DNA of 61,909 nt from JBAJNN01 sp036881905 (GTDB lineage Bacteria > Pseudomonadota > Alphaproteobacteria > Rhizobiales > Im1). The notes beneath the pieces were generated by a model. It saw only the letters and a program-made list of their open reading frames with translations. It was not told where the DNA came from and searched no databases. Of this stretch, positions 1 to 9,461 are shown piece by piece. Positions within the stretch are counted from its first letter, which is position 1, and the number at the start of each line of letters is the position of its first letter. A program made the translations under genes and the position numbers. The stretch is taken from assembly GCA_036881905.1 (NCBI GenBank), contig JBAJNN010000011.1, positions 1-61,909 on the forward strand, given 5' to 3'.

Positions 1-881
1 CCATGGGATGATTCGTCATTCGTTCGTAAATGCAATGTCAAAATAATGTGGTTTATTGCACTTCTTTATGAGGCGGACAAACCGCTAAATCGACCCATCT
101 CTCTGCATTATAAGCAATGTTTATGCGTTCCTGGGATAATTGGCGATTCCTCCCCGGCGCACCAAAAAATTGATAAAAATCAACGCTTTAAAGATTTATT
201 CTTCATTTATGTGTTGTCTGGAGAATTTTGGCGCTGCGATCCGCCTTGGAACTGTACCCTAGACAGGTTTGCGACAACGGCAAAAATTCAGTTTCGATGA
301 TGCTTGAGCACCGTTCGCCACCTCCCGTTCGCTAGGCTTAGGGGCTCATCGGTTTTGGCGTGACTTTCTGATTCTCCGCCGCAATAAAGGCAATGGTAAC
401 ACGAGCGATCTCTTCTAGCCGAGCGAAACGCACACGCCATGCCTTGAACCTTCCTTCCCGATGCCCCACGGCCAAGATGAGTTGGGCTGGCAAGACGCGC
501 CATCCGTTTCCATTGCCTTTGCAAATTTTACTCTTCCACAACTCCTGCTTTGCAAAGTGCGCGTCCGCGAGGGACGGTTCGCCGCGGAGTGTTGAGCGGC
601 GTTGGCGGCGTCATCTTCATCGGCCGATATACCGACGATCGCGGCCATGGAATACTGCCTCGCATAGGTCGGCGCGGAGCCGAATTCCCGCGGCTTGCAA
701 CGGTCGTTGACCATAATGGGGCACTCGCTGGTGATTTCCTCCGCGCCCTTGATCAGTCTTGTGACGATGAGCGCGCCGCCATGCTTCATTGGTCCGCGTC
801 TGCCGCACCATGCCTTTCCAACAGGTTGTTTTTGTCATAAGATGTGAACACTGCAAATTTAAAACTAAAAAACGGAGTCTC
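1..881. other. Unassigned leader region, no convincing gene
   Basis: I recognise no gene here. The first 250 bases are A/T-rich and look non-coding. Between about 340 and 790 there are several short minus-strand frames, none with a convincing start, ribosome site or known motif. One frame (about 340-540, minus) reads like protein but matches no family I know. The stretch may be the decayed remains of a gene that lay beyond the left edge, plus the promoter region of the prp locus. Confidence 0.4.
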
Positions 882-1297
882 ATGGTTGACTGGAACGGCA
901 ACCACAGCAGGTTGCGGCGGTGTGCATTTTCCGGAATTGCTCCGGACGGAGCAAGTCAACCGCCATGGTGCCCGGCGTGGCGCCAACGCCTTGCACATAA
1001 TGAACAAGGCTGTTTTTATCCGCACCACGCGCCGTGCCGGTTGCACAGTCGTCATCGCCAAGGCCGACACTACCGAGGTCCTCCGTCCGGCTTGGCTCAG
1101 CGCGATCAGGACCGAAGACGTCTTAGAGAAACGCTCGTCCACAACCCCGATTGTCGGCATTACGCCCGAGGCACAGGCTCCCGGATCGGCGCCGGGCTCC
1201 CTCGTGCGTCCATGGCTTCATTATGGTTGCCATGGACAAGAACGGCGTGCCGAAGCGCGTTCCCGTCCCGAATCAATATCGTTCGCAAGGGAATAAG
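882..1297 (+). pseudogene. Broken acyl-CoA thioesterase (hotdog fold, YciA-like)
   Basis: A good ribosome site (CGGAG) precedes an ATG at 882 whose first residues read MVDWNGN. The family-like sequence then continues in another frame: HFPELLRTEQVN, a HG...GANALHIMNKA segment, RRAGCTVVIAKADTTEVLRP and a PEAQAPGSAPGS stretch. It then moves to a third frame with the typical C-terminal HGFIMVAMDKNGVPKRVP. Two frameshifts (near 905 and near 1200) are needed to join these parts, so no full-length protein can be made. In the family, these hotdog enzymes hydrolyse acyl-CoA. The last frame runs without a stop into prpD, which can mislead gene callers into adding about 50 false residues to PrpD. The family assignment rests on pattern recognition only. 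Confidence 0.6.
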
Positions 1298-1300
1298 CCC

Positions 1301-2818
1301 GTGAAGTCACATATCGTCCGCACTTATAAATCCGCGGAAAAACTCGCCCGCGAGGATCAATTGGCCTGGAAAATCGCCGCCGTCGCGGCGGATAACGCGC
1401 CTCTCGATGACGATGTCGTCGAAATGATCGGTAACCGGATCATCGACAACGCCGCCGTCGCGGCCGCCGCATTGGCGCGCTCTCCGGTCGCAAGCGCCCG
1501 CGCGCAGGCGCTTGCCCATCCGTTTCAGCCGGGCGCGACCATCTTCGGCCTCGCCGGAGACTGTATGGTGTCGCCCGAATGGGCGGCCTGGGCCAACGGT
1601 GTCGCCGTGCGCGAACTCGATTTCCACGATACTTTCCTGGCCGCCGATTACTCCCATCCGGGCGACAACATTCCGCCGATCCTCGCCGTTGCCCAGAATT
1701 GCGGGCTTTCGGGCGCTGCCTTCGCCAGAGGAATTGCCATCGCTTATGAAATTCAGGTCAATCTCGTCAAAGGCATTTGCCTACACGAACACAGGATCGA
1801 TCACATTGCCCATCTCGGCCCGGCGGCGGCGGCCGGCATAGGCGCCGCCTTGGACCTGCACACCGAGACGATATATCAGGCCGTCCAGCAGACTCTTCAT
1901 GTGACGACCGCCACGCGGCAATCGCGCAAGGGTGAGATTTCGAGCTGGAAAGCCTATGCGCCCGCCTTCGTCGGCAAGATGGCGGTGGAAGCCGTTGACC
2001 GGGCGATGCGCGGCGAAGCGGCCCCCTCTCCGGCCTGGGAGGGCGAGGATGGCTTCATCGCCCATCTGCTCGGCGGCCCAAAGGCGAAATACCTCGTGGC
2101 GCTGCCCGGAAGGGGCGAGGCCAAACGGGCAATCATGGAGACCTACACCAAGGAGCACTCGGCCGAATATCAAAGCCAGGCGCTGATCGATCTCGCTCGC
2201 CGAATGAGAAGGAAGATCGGCAATCTGTCGAGGGTGAGGGACATCGTCATCCATACCAGCCATCATACTCATTACGTGATCGGCACCGGTGCTAATGATC
2301 CACAAAAATTCGACCCGAAGGCAAGCCGCGAAACTCTCGACCATTCGATCATGTATATCTTCGCCGTGGCGCTGGAAGATGGCGTCTGGCACCATGAGCG
2401 CTCCTACGCGCGCGAACGGGCGAACCGCCCGGAAACGATCGCACTCTGGCGCAAGATTTCAACCACCGAGGACCCAGACTGGACCCGGCGCTATCACAGC
2501 CGCAAGCCCGAAGAGAGGGCGTTTGGCGGGCGTGTCGTCGTGACACTTGAAGACGGAACGGCAATTGAGGATGCGTTGGCGATCGCCAACGCCCATCCAC
2601 TCGGCGCGCGACCCTTCACCCGGCCGGATTATGTGCGCAAGTTTCGCACCCTGTCCGACGGCATCATCGCCGAGACGGAACAAGACCGCTTCATCGCAAC
2701 CGTCGAGCAGCTTTTGGACCTGAAGCCGGAGGAACTCGCCGAGCTGAATTTCAAGGCCGACCCGGTGAAACTCGCTCCGGCAGCCTCTTGTGGCATTTTC
2801 GACTGGAAACGTGATTAA
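1301..2818 (+). CDS. prpD: 2-methylcitrate dehydratase PrpD (MmgE/PrpD family)
   Basis: PrpD dehydrates 2-methylcitrate to 2-methylaconitate in the methylcitrate cycle, which turns propionyl-CoA into pyruvate and succinate in the cytoplasm. The 505-residue product shows the MmgE/PrpD pattern: an N-terminal helical part with RIIDNAAVAAAAL, the signature around ELDFHDTFLAADYSHPGDNIPPILAVAQ, and a C-terminal half ending in FKADPVKLAP. I place the start at the GTG at 1301, with AAGGG ten bases upstream. The frame is open further upstream, but only through the broken thioesterase. prpC follows after 11 bases with its own ribosome site, so the three prp genes form one operon. Confidence 0.93.
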   Translation: MKSHIVRTYKSAEKLAREDQLAWKIAAVAADNAPLDDDVVEMIGNRIIDNAAVAAAALARSPVASARAQALAHPFQPGATIFGLAGDCMVSPEWAAWANGVAVRELDFHDTFLAADYSHPGDNIPPILAVAQNCGLSGAAFARGIAIAYEIQVNLVKGICLHEHRIDHIAHLGPAAAAGIGAALDLHTETIYQAVQQTLHVTTATRQSRKGEISSWKAYAPAFVGKMAVEAVDRAMRGEAAPSPAWEGEDGFIAHLLGGPKAKYLVALPGRGEAKRAIMETYTKEHSAEYQSQALIDLARRMRRKIGNLSRVRDIVIHTSHHTHYVIGTGANDPQKFDPKASRETLDHSIMYIFAVALEDGVWHHERSYARERANRPETIALWRKISTTEDPDWTRRYHSRKPEERAFGGRVVVTLEDGTAIEDALAIANAHPLGARPFTRPDYVRKFRTLSDGIIAETEQDRFIATVEQLLDLKPEELAELNFKADPVKLAPAASCGIFDWKRD

Positions 2819-2829
2819 AGGAGAATGAT

Positions 2830-3996
2830 ATGAGCGCACATAAGCCCAAAAAATCCGTCGCCTTGTCCGGCGTCGTCGCCGGCAACACCGCGCTGTGCAC
2901 GGTGGGCCGGACCGGCAATGGCCTGCATTACTGCGGCTACGATATTGGCAATCTGGCCCAGGCTTGCGAATTTGAGGAAATTGCCCATCTCCTCATACAC
3001 GGAACCTTGCCGACGCTCGCCGAGTTGACAGCCTACAAGGCCAGGCTGAAGGCACTGCGGGGTCTGCCGCGGATGGTGAAGCGGACCCTGGAGCTGCTCC
3101 CTGCTGCCGCCCATCCGATGGATGTCCTGCGTTCCGGCGTTTCCGCCCTTGGTTGCGTGCTGCCGGAAGCCTCAGGCCACAACCATGCCGGCGCGCGCGA
3201 CATTGCCGACCGGCTTATGGCCTCACTGGGATCAATACTGCTCTATTGGTATCATTATGCTCATAACGGGCGGCGTATCGAGCCTGAAACGGATGATGGG
3301 TCCATCGGAGGCCATTTTCTTCATCTCCTGCACGGAACCGATCCGAAATCCTCGCATGTCAAGGCGATGCATGCCTCGTTGATTCTCTATGCCGAGCACG
3401 AGTTCAACGCCTCGACCTTTACGGCCCGCTCCATAGCTGGAACTGGATCGGACATCTATTCCGCGATCACGGGCGCCATCGGCGCCTTGCGGGGGCCGAA
3501 GCATGGCGGAGCAAACGAAGTCGCCTTCGAGATACAAAAGCGCTACACTGACCCGGATGAGGCGGAGGCCGACATTCGTCGCCGGATCGAGGCGAGAGAG
3601 GTGATCATTGGTTTCGGCCATCCGGTCTATACCGTTGCCGATCCCCGCAATGCGATTATCAAAAAAATCGCGCGGCAGCTTTCTATCGACGCCGGCTCGA
3701 CCGGGATGTTCGACATTGCCGAGCGCATCGAAAGCACCATGAACGACACCAGGAGGATATTCGCAAATCTCGACTGGTTCAGCGCCGTTTCCTATCACAT
3801 GATGGGGGTGCCGACAGCGATGTTCACCCCGCTTTTCGTCATGGCCCGCGCGTCCGGCTGGGCCGCCCATATCATCGAGCAGCGTCAAGACAACAAGATC
3901 ATCCGCCCCTCGGCCCATTATGTCGGCCCGAACGCGCTTGACTTCATACCGATCGAACGCCGTGGACGCGGTGAGAAAACCGGCAAGGCAGGATAG
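2830..3996 (+). CDS. prpC: 2-methylcitrate synthase PrpC
   Basis: This 388-residue enzyme of the citrate synthase family condenses propionyl-CoA with oxaloacetate. Visible motifs are the HGGANE active-site block, GFGHPVY with the catalytic His, and WAAHIIEQR near the C-terminus with the conserved Arg. The length suits the short methylcitrate synthase type rather than hexameric GltA. It lies between prpD (11-bp gap, AAAGGAG ribosome site) and prpB (10-bp gap), which settles the choice of methylcitrate over citrate synthase. The gene is intact. Confidence 0.93.
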   Translation: MSAHKPKKSVALSGVVAGNTALCTVGRTGNGLHYCGYDIGNLAQACEFEEIAHLLIHGTLPTLAELTAYKARLKALRGLPRMVKRTLELLPAAAHPMDVLRSGVSALGCVLPEASGHNHAGARDIADRLMASLGSILLYWYHYAHNGRRIEPETDDGSIGGHFLHLLHGTDPKSSHVKAMHASLILYAEHEFNASTFTARSIAGTGSDIYSAITGAIGALRGPKHGGANEVAFEIQKRYTDPDEAEADIRRRIEAREVIIGFGHPVYTVADPRNAIIKKIARQLSIDAGSTGMFDIAERIESTMNDTRRIFANLDWFSAVSYHMMGVPTAMFTPLFVMARASGWAAHIIEQRQDNKIIRPSAHYVGPNALDFIPIERRGRGEKTGKAG

Positions 3997-4006
3997 AACA
4001 GCAGAC

Positions 4007-4921
4007 ATGCCTTATCTCGTTTCCTCCGACCTTCCCGACAAGTCCGCCGGTCAGCGGTTCCGCGCGCTCGTCGAGCGTGGCGGCATTGTGGGCCTGCCCG
4101 GTGCGCATAACGGCATGGCCGCGTTGCAGGCGAAGGCGGCCGGCTTCGAGGGACTTTATCTTTCCGGAGCGGCCATGACCGCCTCGATGGGCCTGCCCGA
4201 TCTCGGCGTCATCACCGTTGACGAGGTATCCTTCTTCATTCGCCAGATTGCGCGCGCCTCCGGCCTGCCCTTGCTGGTCGATGGCGATACCGGCTATGGC
4301 GAACCTCTCAATGTCATGCATATGGTGCGCACATTCGAAGATGCCGGTGCCGGCGCGGTTCATATCGAGGATCAGTTGCTGCCGAAGAAATGCGGCCATC
4401 TCAACGACAAAAAACTCGCCGATCCGCGTGACATGGCCGCCAAGGTAACCGCGGCGGCAAAAGCGCGCCGACATCTTTACCTCATCGCCCGTACCGATGC
4501 GTCGGCAAGCGAGGGAATCGACGCCGCGGTGGCACGCGCCAAGTTTTACATGGACGCAGGCGCCGACGCAATCTTCCCCGAAGCTCTGACTTCAGCCGAG
4601 ACGTTCCGCGAATTCGCCTCTCGTATGCCGGGCGTTCCCCTACTCGCCAATATGACGGAGTTTGGACGCACGCCTTTCCTCACCGCCGGCGAGTTTGAAG
4701 AGATGGGCTATCAAATGATCATCTGGCCGGTCTCCTCTTTGCGCGTGGCGAACAGGGCGCAGGAGAGGCTCTATGAGAATCTCAAAAGGTATGGTTCGAC
4801 CAAAAATATGATTGCCAATATGCAGACCCGAGCCGAACTCTATGAAACCATTGGGTTGGCCGGTTACGAAGCTCTCGATGCGTCGATCGTCAGGACGATC
4901 GTGCCGACTGAAGGACCCTGA
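4007..4921 (+). CDS. prpB: Methylisocitrate lyase PrpB
   Basis: PrpB splits 2-methylisocitrate into pyruvate and succinate, the last step of the cycle. The 304-residue product has the isocitrate lyase/PEP mutase layout: LPGAHNGMAALQAKAAGFEGLYLSGAA, the metal-site DGDTGYGE, the HIEDQLLPKKCGHL loop with the catalytic KKCGH, then IARTDA and LANMTEFG. The ATG at 4007 is used because it starts the family N-terminus; an in-frame start at 3920 would overlap prpC. The gene ends in TGA. The conjugation remnant on the other strand begins just beyond it, so integration occurred at the downstream edge of this operon. Confidence 0.93.
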   Translation: MPYLVSSDLPDKSAGQRFRALVERGGIVGLPGAHNGMAALQAKAAGFEGLYLSGAAMTASMGLPDLGVITVDEVSFFIRQIARASGLPLLVDGDTGYGEPLNVMHMVRTFEDAGAGAVHIEDQLLPKKCGHLNDKKLADPRDMAAKVTAAAKARRHLYLIARTDASASEGIDAAVARAKFYMDAGADAIFPEALTSAETFREFASRMPGVPLLANMTEFGRTPFLTAGEFEEMGYQMIIWPVSSLRVANRAQERLYENLKRYGSTKNMIANMQTRAELYETIGLAGYEALDASIVRTIVPTEGP

Positions 4922-4944
4922 AAAATTGGATCGGCCAGCCCATC

Positions 4945-5455
4945 CTAGCCCATGGAGTTATGCGGGCTTCTATACGGTCGACGGGGTTGGCACCTGCACT
5001 GTTTCGCGTGCCCTGGGACATATCGCGCGATATCGTCGCTCAAATCCCGGTATTTCTCATCGAGCGCATCCAGGCGCGCGCAGTTTTGAAAGCTCGGCGC
5101 TTCTCGCCGGCTCGGACGCTTTGAGGCGAGCGTCTCGCGCCGTTGCGGCAAGGGACAAGGACCCGTCGTCCCGCTTCCTGCTCAAAGCCTCTATCCGCCT
5201 TTTCAGATTGGCGTTTTCACGGGCCACCATCTCGACCGAGGCGGCGAGCTGGTCGATCTCGACCTCGCGGGTCGAACGGTCGGTGAGAATATGGCGCGTC
5301 GTCTCTTCTCTTGACGATACCCCGTTTCGCTCGTCCCGATCGCCGGGGGTGAGGAGCCCGGCGGCCACGACAATGACAAGAACGCCGCCGATGACCGCGA
5401 AACGCTTCCATGTCGGATCGAGGTCGTGCCATTTGAGCCATCGTGTCGGGTTCAT
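4945..5455 (-). pseudogene. traB: Truncated conjugal transfer protein TraB
   Basis: The N-terminal part reads MNPTRWLKWHDLDPTWKRF, then one membrane segment (FAVIGGVLVIVVAAGLL), then a periplasmic coiled coil with VEMVARENANLKRRIEAL. This is the organisation of TraB, the VirB10-like channel protein of F-type type IV secretion. Around 5090 the coil continues in another frame (ARLDALDEKYRDLSDDI) and then stops making sense. TraB is normally above 400 residues and its beta-barrel domain is absent. It lies directly after traK in the standard F order. Confidence 0.7.
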
Positions 5456-5462
5456 CGTTGTC

Positions 5463-6137
5463 TTACCTCAGCAATGAGGGACGCGAAGGCCGGTCATGGT
5501 CGGCCTTCCGGTTCGCCCGCGTCGCGACATAAATCTCGGTTTTCCCATGCGCGGCGTATCGACGAAGGGCTGTTTTTCCTCGAACGCCTTCGCCCGGACA
5601 TTGGCGACTCCACCGAGCGCGCCGGCATTGTCGGAAAATCTCGCGCGGAGGAACCCGACGCGGAATGAGGGTGAGCGACATGGCGCGGGCTTGCGCGTCC
5701 TTTTCGGTGATGAACATGGTCAATGGTTGCGCGCGCTCGGGCGCGACATAAATCACGTTTTCACGAACGCAGACAAGGGAGCATTCATCGCCGCTGGCGC
5801 TCGCCACGTCGGAGGAAATCACCTGCGGATGGGTGAACGGCGTCACCAGACGGTTCGAATGGCCGATGGCGATCTCGACAATCTGGTTGACGCCCGGAAC
5901 CATGAGCAGCAACGCTTGCGCCGTTGACGCCCGCGCCGTTGTCCCTCGGGTCGTTGTCGAGGCAGGCCCGGTCCGCACCTTTCCGGCTTTCGCCAGAACT
6001 TCAGCGGGAACGGCGGGAATGGAAACATCCGTCGCCGCGGCGGAGCCGGGGCGCAAGGCAAGCAGGACCAGAAGGACGGCCAGGCAAGGCGCGAGCGTTA
6101 ACGACCCGAGGGTCAACGGGCGTAAGGTCTTCATCAT
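5463..6137 (-). pseudogene. traK: Conjugal transfer secretin-like protein TraK, frameshifted
   Basis: TraK is the outer-membrane-associated, VirB9-like partner of TraB and TraV in F-type secretion channels. The first ~170 residues look normal: a signal peptide (LAPCLAVLLVLLALRPGSAAA), then a beta-rich region with IEIAIGHSNRLVTPF, CVRENVIYVAPERAQPLTMFITEKD and MSLTLIPRRVPPREI. Near 5640 the frame is lost. The expected C-terminal piece (EKQPFVDT...) lies in another frame. The start ATG overlaps the traE stop as ATGA, typical of tra operons. The remaining length is also short for the family. Confidence 0.75.
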
Positions 6138-6856
6138 TTCCGCTCTTCCTCCCTTTTCCGGTTGCGTTCCATCCGTTCGAGCACCTCCTTCGTGCGCGGT
6201 TTGCCCTCATAGGTCTGGATAGCTTCGATGACCGGCAGGTCATCGCGGAGCGCGATCACAAATTCGTAGGTGCGGTCATGTCTCGTCTCGCGGCCTGATA
6301 CCTCCGAAACCCAGGAATGACCCGATACGAACAGCTTTCCCGTATCGGCCTCGAATTCGACGAAACGCGGCTCGAAACGCATCGACACCCGATCCTGCCC
6401 AGGGGCTGTTCCTGATCTGGCGCTCCTGAATATCGATGGAGTCGATCGCCTCGGAATCAATCCTCGGGCCAAGCGGAGGTCCGATCCGTTCCTTGACGAA
6501 ATCGACGGTGGACGCGGTGACGTTGCCCGGCAATTCGCAAAGAGCAAAGTCCCAGGCTTCCATACAGAGCATAATCCGAGCCGGAGAGAGCCACGGATCG
6601 AGGAAGGTTATGCGGCCAGGAGAGAGCATAATCCGAGCCACAAGCGAAGCGAGGGTGGATCAAGAGTATGCTCTGGGAGCGCGACGCGCTTTCTCCGGTG
6701 ATGGTTGCCTCGCCGTTCAGGGTAAAAAGGATCGATCGCGACGATCGTCTCCTTACGGTAAAGCAGCAGGCTCAGGCCCACAACCGCGCAAGCGAGAACG
6801 GCGAGAGCGATGCGGCCCCATCGGTTTTCCGAGCCAACCCCCTCCCAGGTCTTCAA
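6134..6856 (-). pseudogene. traE: Conjugal transfer protein TraE, split by palindromic repeats
   Basis: TraE is the VirB8-like inner-membrane component of F-type secretion. The N-terminus is visible from 6856 (NRWGRIALAVLACAVVGLSLLLYRKE, one membrane helix). The middle (EAWDFALCELPGNVTASTVDFVKERIGP) and the end (RFEPRFVEFEADTGKLFVSG, RTYEFVIALRDDLPVIEAIQTYEGKPRT) are recognisable in two further frames. Between the first and second parts lie two palindromic repeat units (about 6560-6676) that are not part of the family and interrupt the coding sequence. There is also a frameshift near 6400. Confidence 0.75.
6560..6676. repeat. Two REP-like palindromic units inserted in traE
   Basis: Two copies of a unit beginning AGAGCATAATCCGAGCC occur at 6566 and 6623. 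The second is a clear inverted repeat: AGAGCATA at 6623 pairs with TATGCTCT ending at 6674 around a GCGAAGCGAGG centre. A related unit is found at 58846-58948 in front of the AsmA gene. They lie exactly where TraE homology is interrupted, which suggests insertion as a block. Confidence 0.65.
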
Positions 6857-6871
6857 GTCACCCGCGCGGGT

Positions 6872-7153
6872 TCAAGGGAAGTATCGCCTGATGAAGGGGT
6901 TGGGGAAGGAACGACCCCTGGCGGGCGAAAAACCCGACCAACAGAGCGGGTGGAGAAGATAACCGTCGGGCCGGCTCTCCCGGAACCGTTTATAAAGGCT
7001 GCTCACCACCAAACCGGCGGGGAAACGGATCGTCGGGTGATCGACGATGATGCCAGGCCCGCCCCCGGCATCATCGGGGCCGGCTCCTCGGCGCTTGCAC
7101 AACAACAGACGCCGCGGTTCGTCGATGCGATGCGGGATGCGGATGGCGTTCAT
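6872..7153 (-). pseudogene. traL: Conjugal transfer pilus assembly protein TraL, damaged
   Basis: TraL is a ~95-residue inner-membrane protein of F-type systems. Both ends are well preserved: IRIPHRIDEPRRLLL at the start and SSLYKRFRESRPDGYLLHPLCWSGFSPARGRSFPNPFIRRYFP at the end. The hydrophobic middle is garbled. In the neighbouring frame it reads ASAEEPAPMMPGAGL, as expected for the family, so two small compensating indels have replaced that segment. The gene precedes traE in the standard order traL-traE-traK-traB. Confidence 0.7.
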
Positions 7154-7339
7154 GCGCTTAGGCCCCAGACAGGAAACGAAAATGCGTTTTGGATTATGAA
7201 CGCTGTCGTGCACCGTAAAACAGGCCGACCAAAACGACAGTAACGCCCTTGCGGGTAAGCCAAGCGTCAATTCGGCTTTTGAATATGGAAAAGCCCGGGC
7301 CCCGAGGATGGTGCGGTACCGCATGGGCGGCATGAATCC

Positions 7340-7513
7340 TTTGCCCCGCGCGTCCTGACCTCGGCCATATCGCGTTTGGTCGCCGGCCGATTGTTGCGCA
7401 GAGCAGAGTGTTCCTCGGCCCAAGGCTTCCGCTTGGGGTTCGGTGAACCCGGCCTCCACCAATCACTCGGAGTATTTCAACGTGTCAAACATCAAAGCGT
7501 TCGCCATGTCCAT
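7340..7513 (-). pseudogene. DUF1640-like coiled-coil protein remnant
   Basis: From the ATGs at 7513/7507 the sequence reads MANALMFDTLKYSE, then an in-frame TGA, then LVEAGFTEPQAEAL. This matches the N-terminus of DUF1640-type proteins (FDT...AGF...QAEAL), and a following TKRDMAEVR piece lies in another frame. No membrane-anchored C-terminus can be followed. It sits just upstream of traL. Function is unknown. Confidence 0.5.
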
Positions 7514-7670
7514 TCGCGGCCTCGATCTCTCCCGCGGGCAAGAGCAAGCCCGACGCGAACCCCGCAATATCTTCCCCCCGCCACCATGGCCAGCAAGTAT
7601 GGTGGGGGGTTCGGCCATGTGGGAGCTGGTAATCCTCTTCCCCACCTCCCACACGCGCCTCCTGAAAGTC

Positions 7671-7699
7671 CCTTGACTGAAGCGGGGGAGGATATTAAG
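7671..7699 (+). repeat. IS200/IS605-type end-like hairpin, copy A
   Basis: The block ends in GCGGGGGAGGATATTAAG, preceded by a CTGAA motif. It resembles the right-end hairpins of IS200/IS605 elements (GGCGGGGGAAGATGTTAAG type). Related blocks occur at 16431-16472 and 22455-22498. No tnpA or tnpB is present beside it. Confidence 0.4.
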
Positions 7700-7782
7700 T
7701 CGTAAATCTGGAGTCAGAAATCGATGGCTTGGAACGTGAAAACCGCGATATGAAAGACAGGATCGACCAAAGGAAACGAAAA

Positions 7783-9327
7783 ATGACATCTTCCACAGAC
7801 GTTAAGAACACTGGTTTTATTGGAAACATTGAACGCATCGGAAACCTGATTCCCAATATCACCATGCTTTTCATCTATGCGCTTCTGGTGTGCATGGTAT
7901 TAAGCTTCGGCCTTTCATTTTTCACCTTTGACTATGTGCATCCCGTGACACACGAACCAATCGTTGTCAACAACCTGCTCGAACGGGATCGGCTCATGGC
8001 CCTCGTTCTGTCCATGGTGAAAAACTTTGTAAATTACCCTCCCCTGGGTATCGTGGTTGTGGCAACGCTTGGGATTGGGATTGCGAACGGTTCCGGATAC
8101 ATCAACACTCTGATTCGAAAAATGTTACAGCTGATCTCGTCAACGTATCTTACCCCGTCCATTGCGTTCATCGGCGTGGTCTCTCATGTCGTTGCCGACA
8201 GTGCGTATGTTGTCATCATGCCGGTGGCCGCCATGATGTTTTATGCATCCGAACGGCACCCCCTGGCAGGGATCGCGACGGTTTTTGCCGGGTTGGCGGG
8301 TGGATTCACCGCCAGCGTCACCCCCTCGCTGATTGACCCGATCATGCAGTCTTTTACACAGGATGCCGCGCACATCATTGATCCGTCGTATGATGTAAAT
8401 GTGTTGTGTAACTATTTTGTCGGCTTTGGCGGCGCATTTATCGTTGTCCTCATCATTTGGTATATCACGGATCGGGTTGTGGAACCACGGTTGGTGCGAA
8501 CCCACCCGGTGGATACGCGCCTGTCCGCGCGGACACTGGAAAGAAAAGATGTAACCTCGCGGGAACGTCGGGCCTTCCGTCTGGCGAATGTCGTCATCCT
8601 TGTGTTTTTAATCGGGTTGGTTGTTCTTGCATTTCCATCACATTCGATCCTAAGAGCGCCCGATGGCTCCCTAACGTCGCATGAAGCCCCTCTGATGCAA
8701 GCGATCGTGCCACTGATCTTCATGAGCTTCGCCCTTCCCGGATTGGTATACGGATACTTTTCCGGCACCTTTACATCGTCAAACGATGTGACGGCCGCGA
8801 TGGAAAAGGTCGTTACTTCATTGGTGGGATTCCTGGTTTTCGCGTTCTTTTCCGGACAATTTCTGTATGCCTTCAAGACTTCCAACCTTGGGACGCTGAT
8901 TGCGCTATCCGGGGCGGATTTTCTCAAGGCCCTTCACATGCCCTCCGGATTTACCGTCCTCGGTATCATCTTTCTGACAGGTCTTTTAAATGTGGTCATT
9001 ACGTCTGCATCCTCAAAATGGGCCATCCTAGCCCCTATCTTCGTGCCCATGCTCATGGCAGTGGGGATTTCCCCGGAATTGACCCAGGCGGCATTCCGAG
9101 TCTCGGATTCCGCCGTTAACGTCTCAACGCCGATGTTTGCGTTCTATCCTCTAATCATTTTGTATTGTCAGGAGTATGTAAAACAGACAGGCGTTGGCAC
9201 GTTGGTGAGCATGATGGTGCCTTATAGCATCGCGCTGTTGCTCTCGCTTAGTGCCGTTCTGTTTGTCTTTTGGGGGTTGGGCATTCCGCTTGGGTTCGAT
9301 GCTGGATATGTGTATCCCCCCATGTAA
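7783..9327 (+). CDS. AbgT-family transporter
   Basis: A 514-residue membrane protein with many hydrophobic segments, related to AbgT (p-aminobenzoyl-glutamate) transporters. Diagnostic parts are NYPPLGIVVVATLGIGIANGSGYINTL, SHVVADSAYVVIMPVAAMMF, AGLAGGFTASVTPSLIDPIMQ and the late block VVITSASSKWAILAPIFVPMLM. The start at 7783 has AGGAAA eight bases upstream. An in-frame ATG at 7729 has no such site. Peptidase T follows 134 bp downstream on the same strand, so substrate import and peptide cleavage may be linked, though this is inference. The gene is more A/T-rich than the prp and mrp genes, which suggests transfer. Substrate is unproven; some AbgT relatives export sulfonamides. Confidence 0.9.
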   Translation: MTSSTDVKNTGFIGNIERIGNLIPNITMLFIYALLVCMVLSFGLSFFTFDYVHPVTHEPIVVNNLLERDRLMALVLSMVKNFVNYPPLGIVVVATLGIGIANGSGYINTLIRKMLQLISSTYLTPSIAFIGVVSHVVADSAYVVIMPVAAMMFYASERHPLAGIATVFAGLAGGFTASVTPSLIDPIMQSFTQDAAHIIDPSYDVNVLCNYFVGFGGAFIVVLIIWYITDRVVEPRLVRTHPVDTRLSARTLERKDVTSRERRAFRLANVVILVFLIGLVVLAFPSHSILRAPDGSLTSHEAPLMQAIVPLIFMSFALPGLVYGYFSGTFTSSNDVTAAMEKVVTSLVGFLVFAFFSGQFLYAFKTSNLGTLIALSGADFLKALHMPSGFTVLGIIFLTGLLNVVITSASSKWAILAPIFVPMLMAVGISPELTQAAFRVSDSAVNVSTPMFAFYPLIILYCQEYVKQTGVGTLVSMMVPYSIALLLSLSAVLFVFWGLGIPLGFDAGYVYPPM

Positions 9328-9461
9328 ACAGATATCCCCTCGAACCCCTTTAACGCCTTGCCTCGCTTGAAAGCGAGAGATGTTCAGGGAAAGCGAGTCC
9401 CCTTCCAGTTTTCGCCTTCCTCCCCGTTCCGAAAGACAGGGTATAAAGCTCAAGGTTAACG

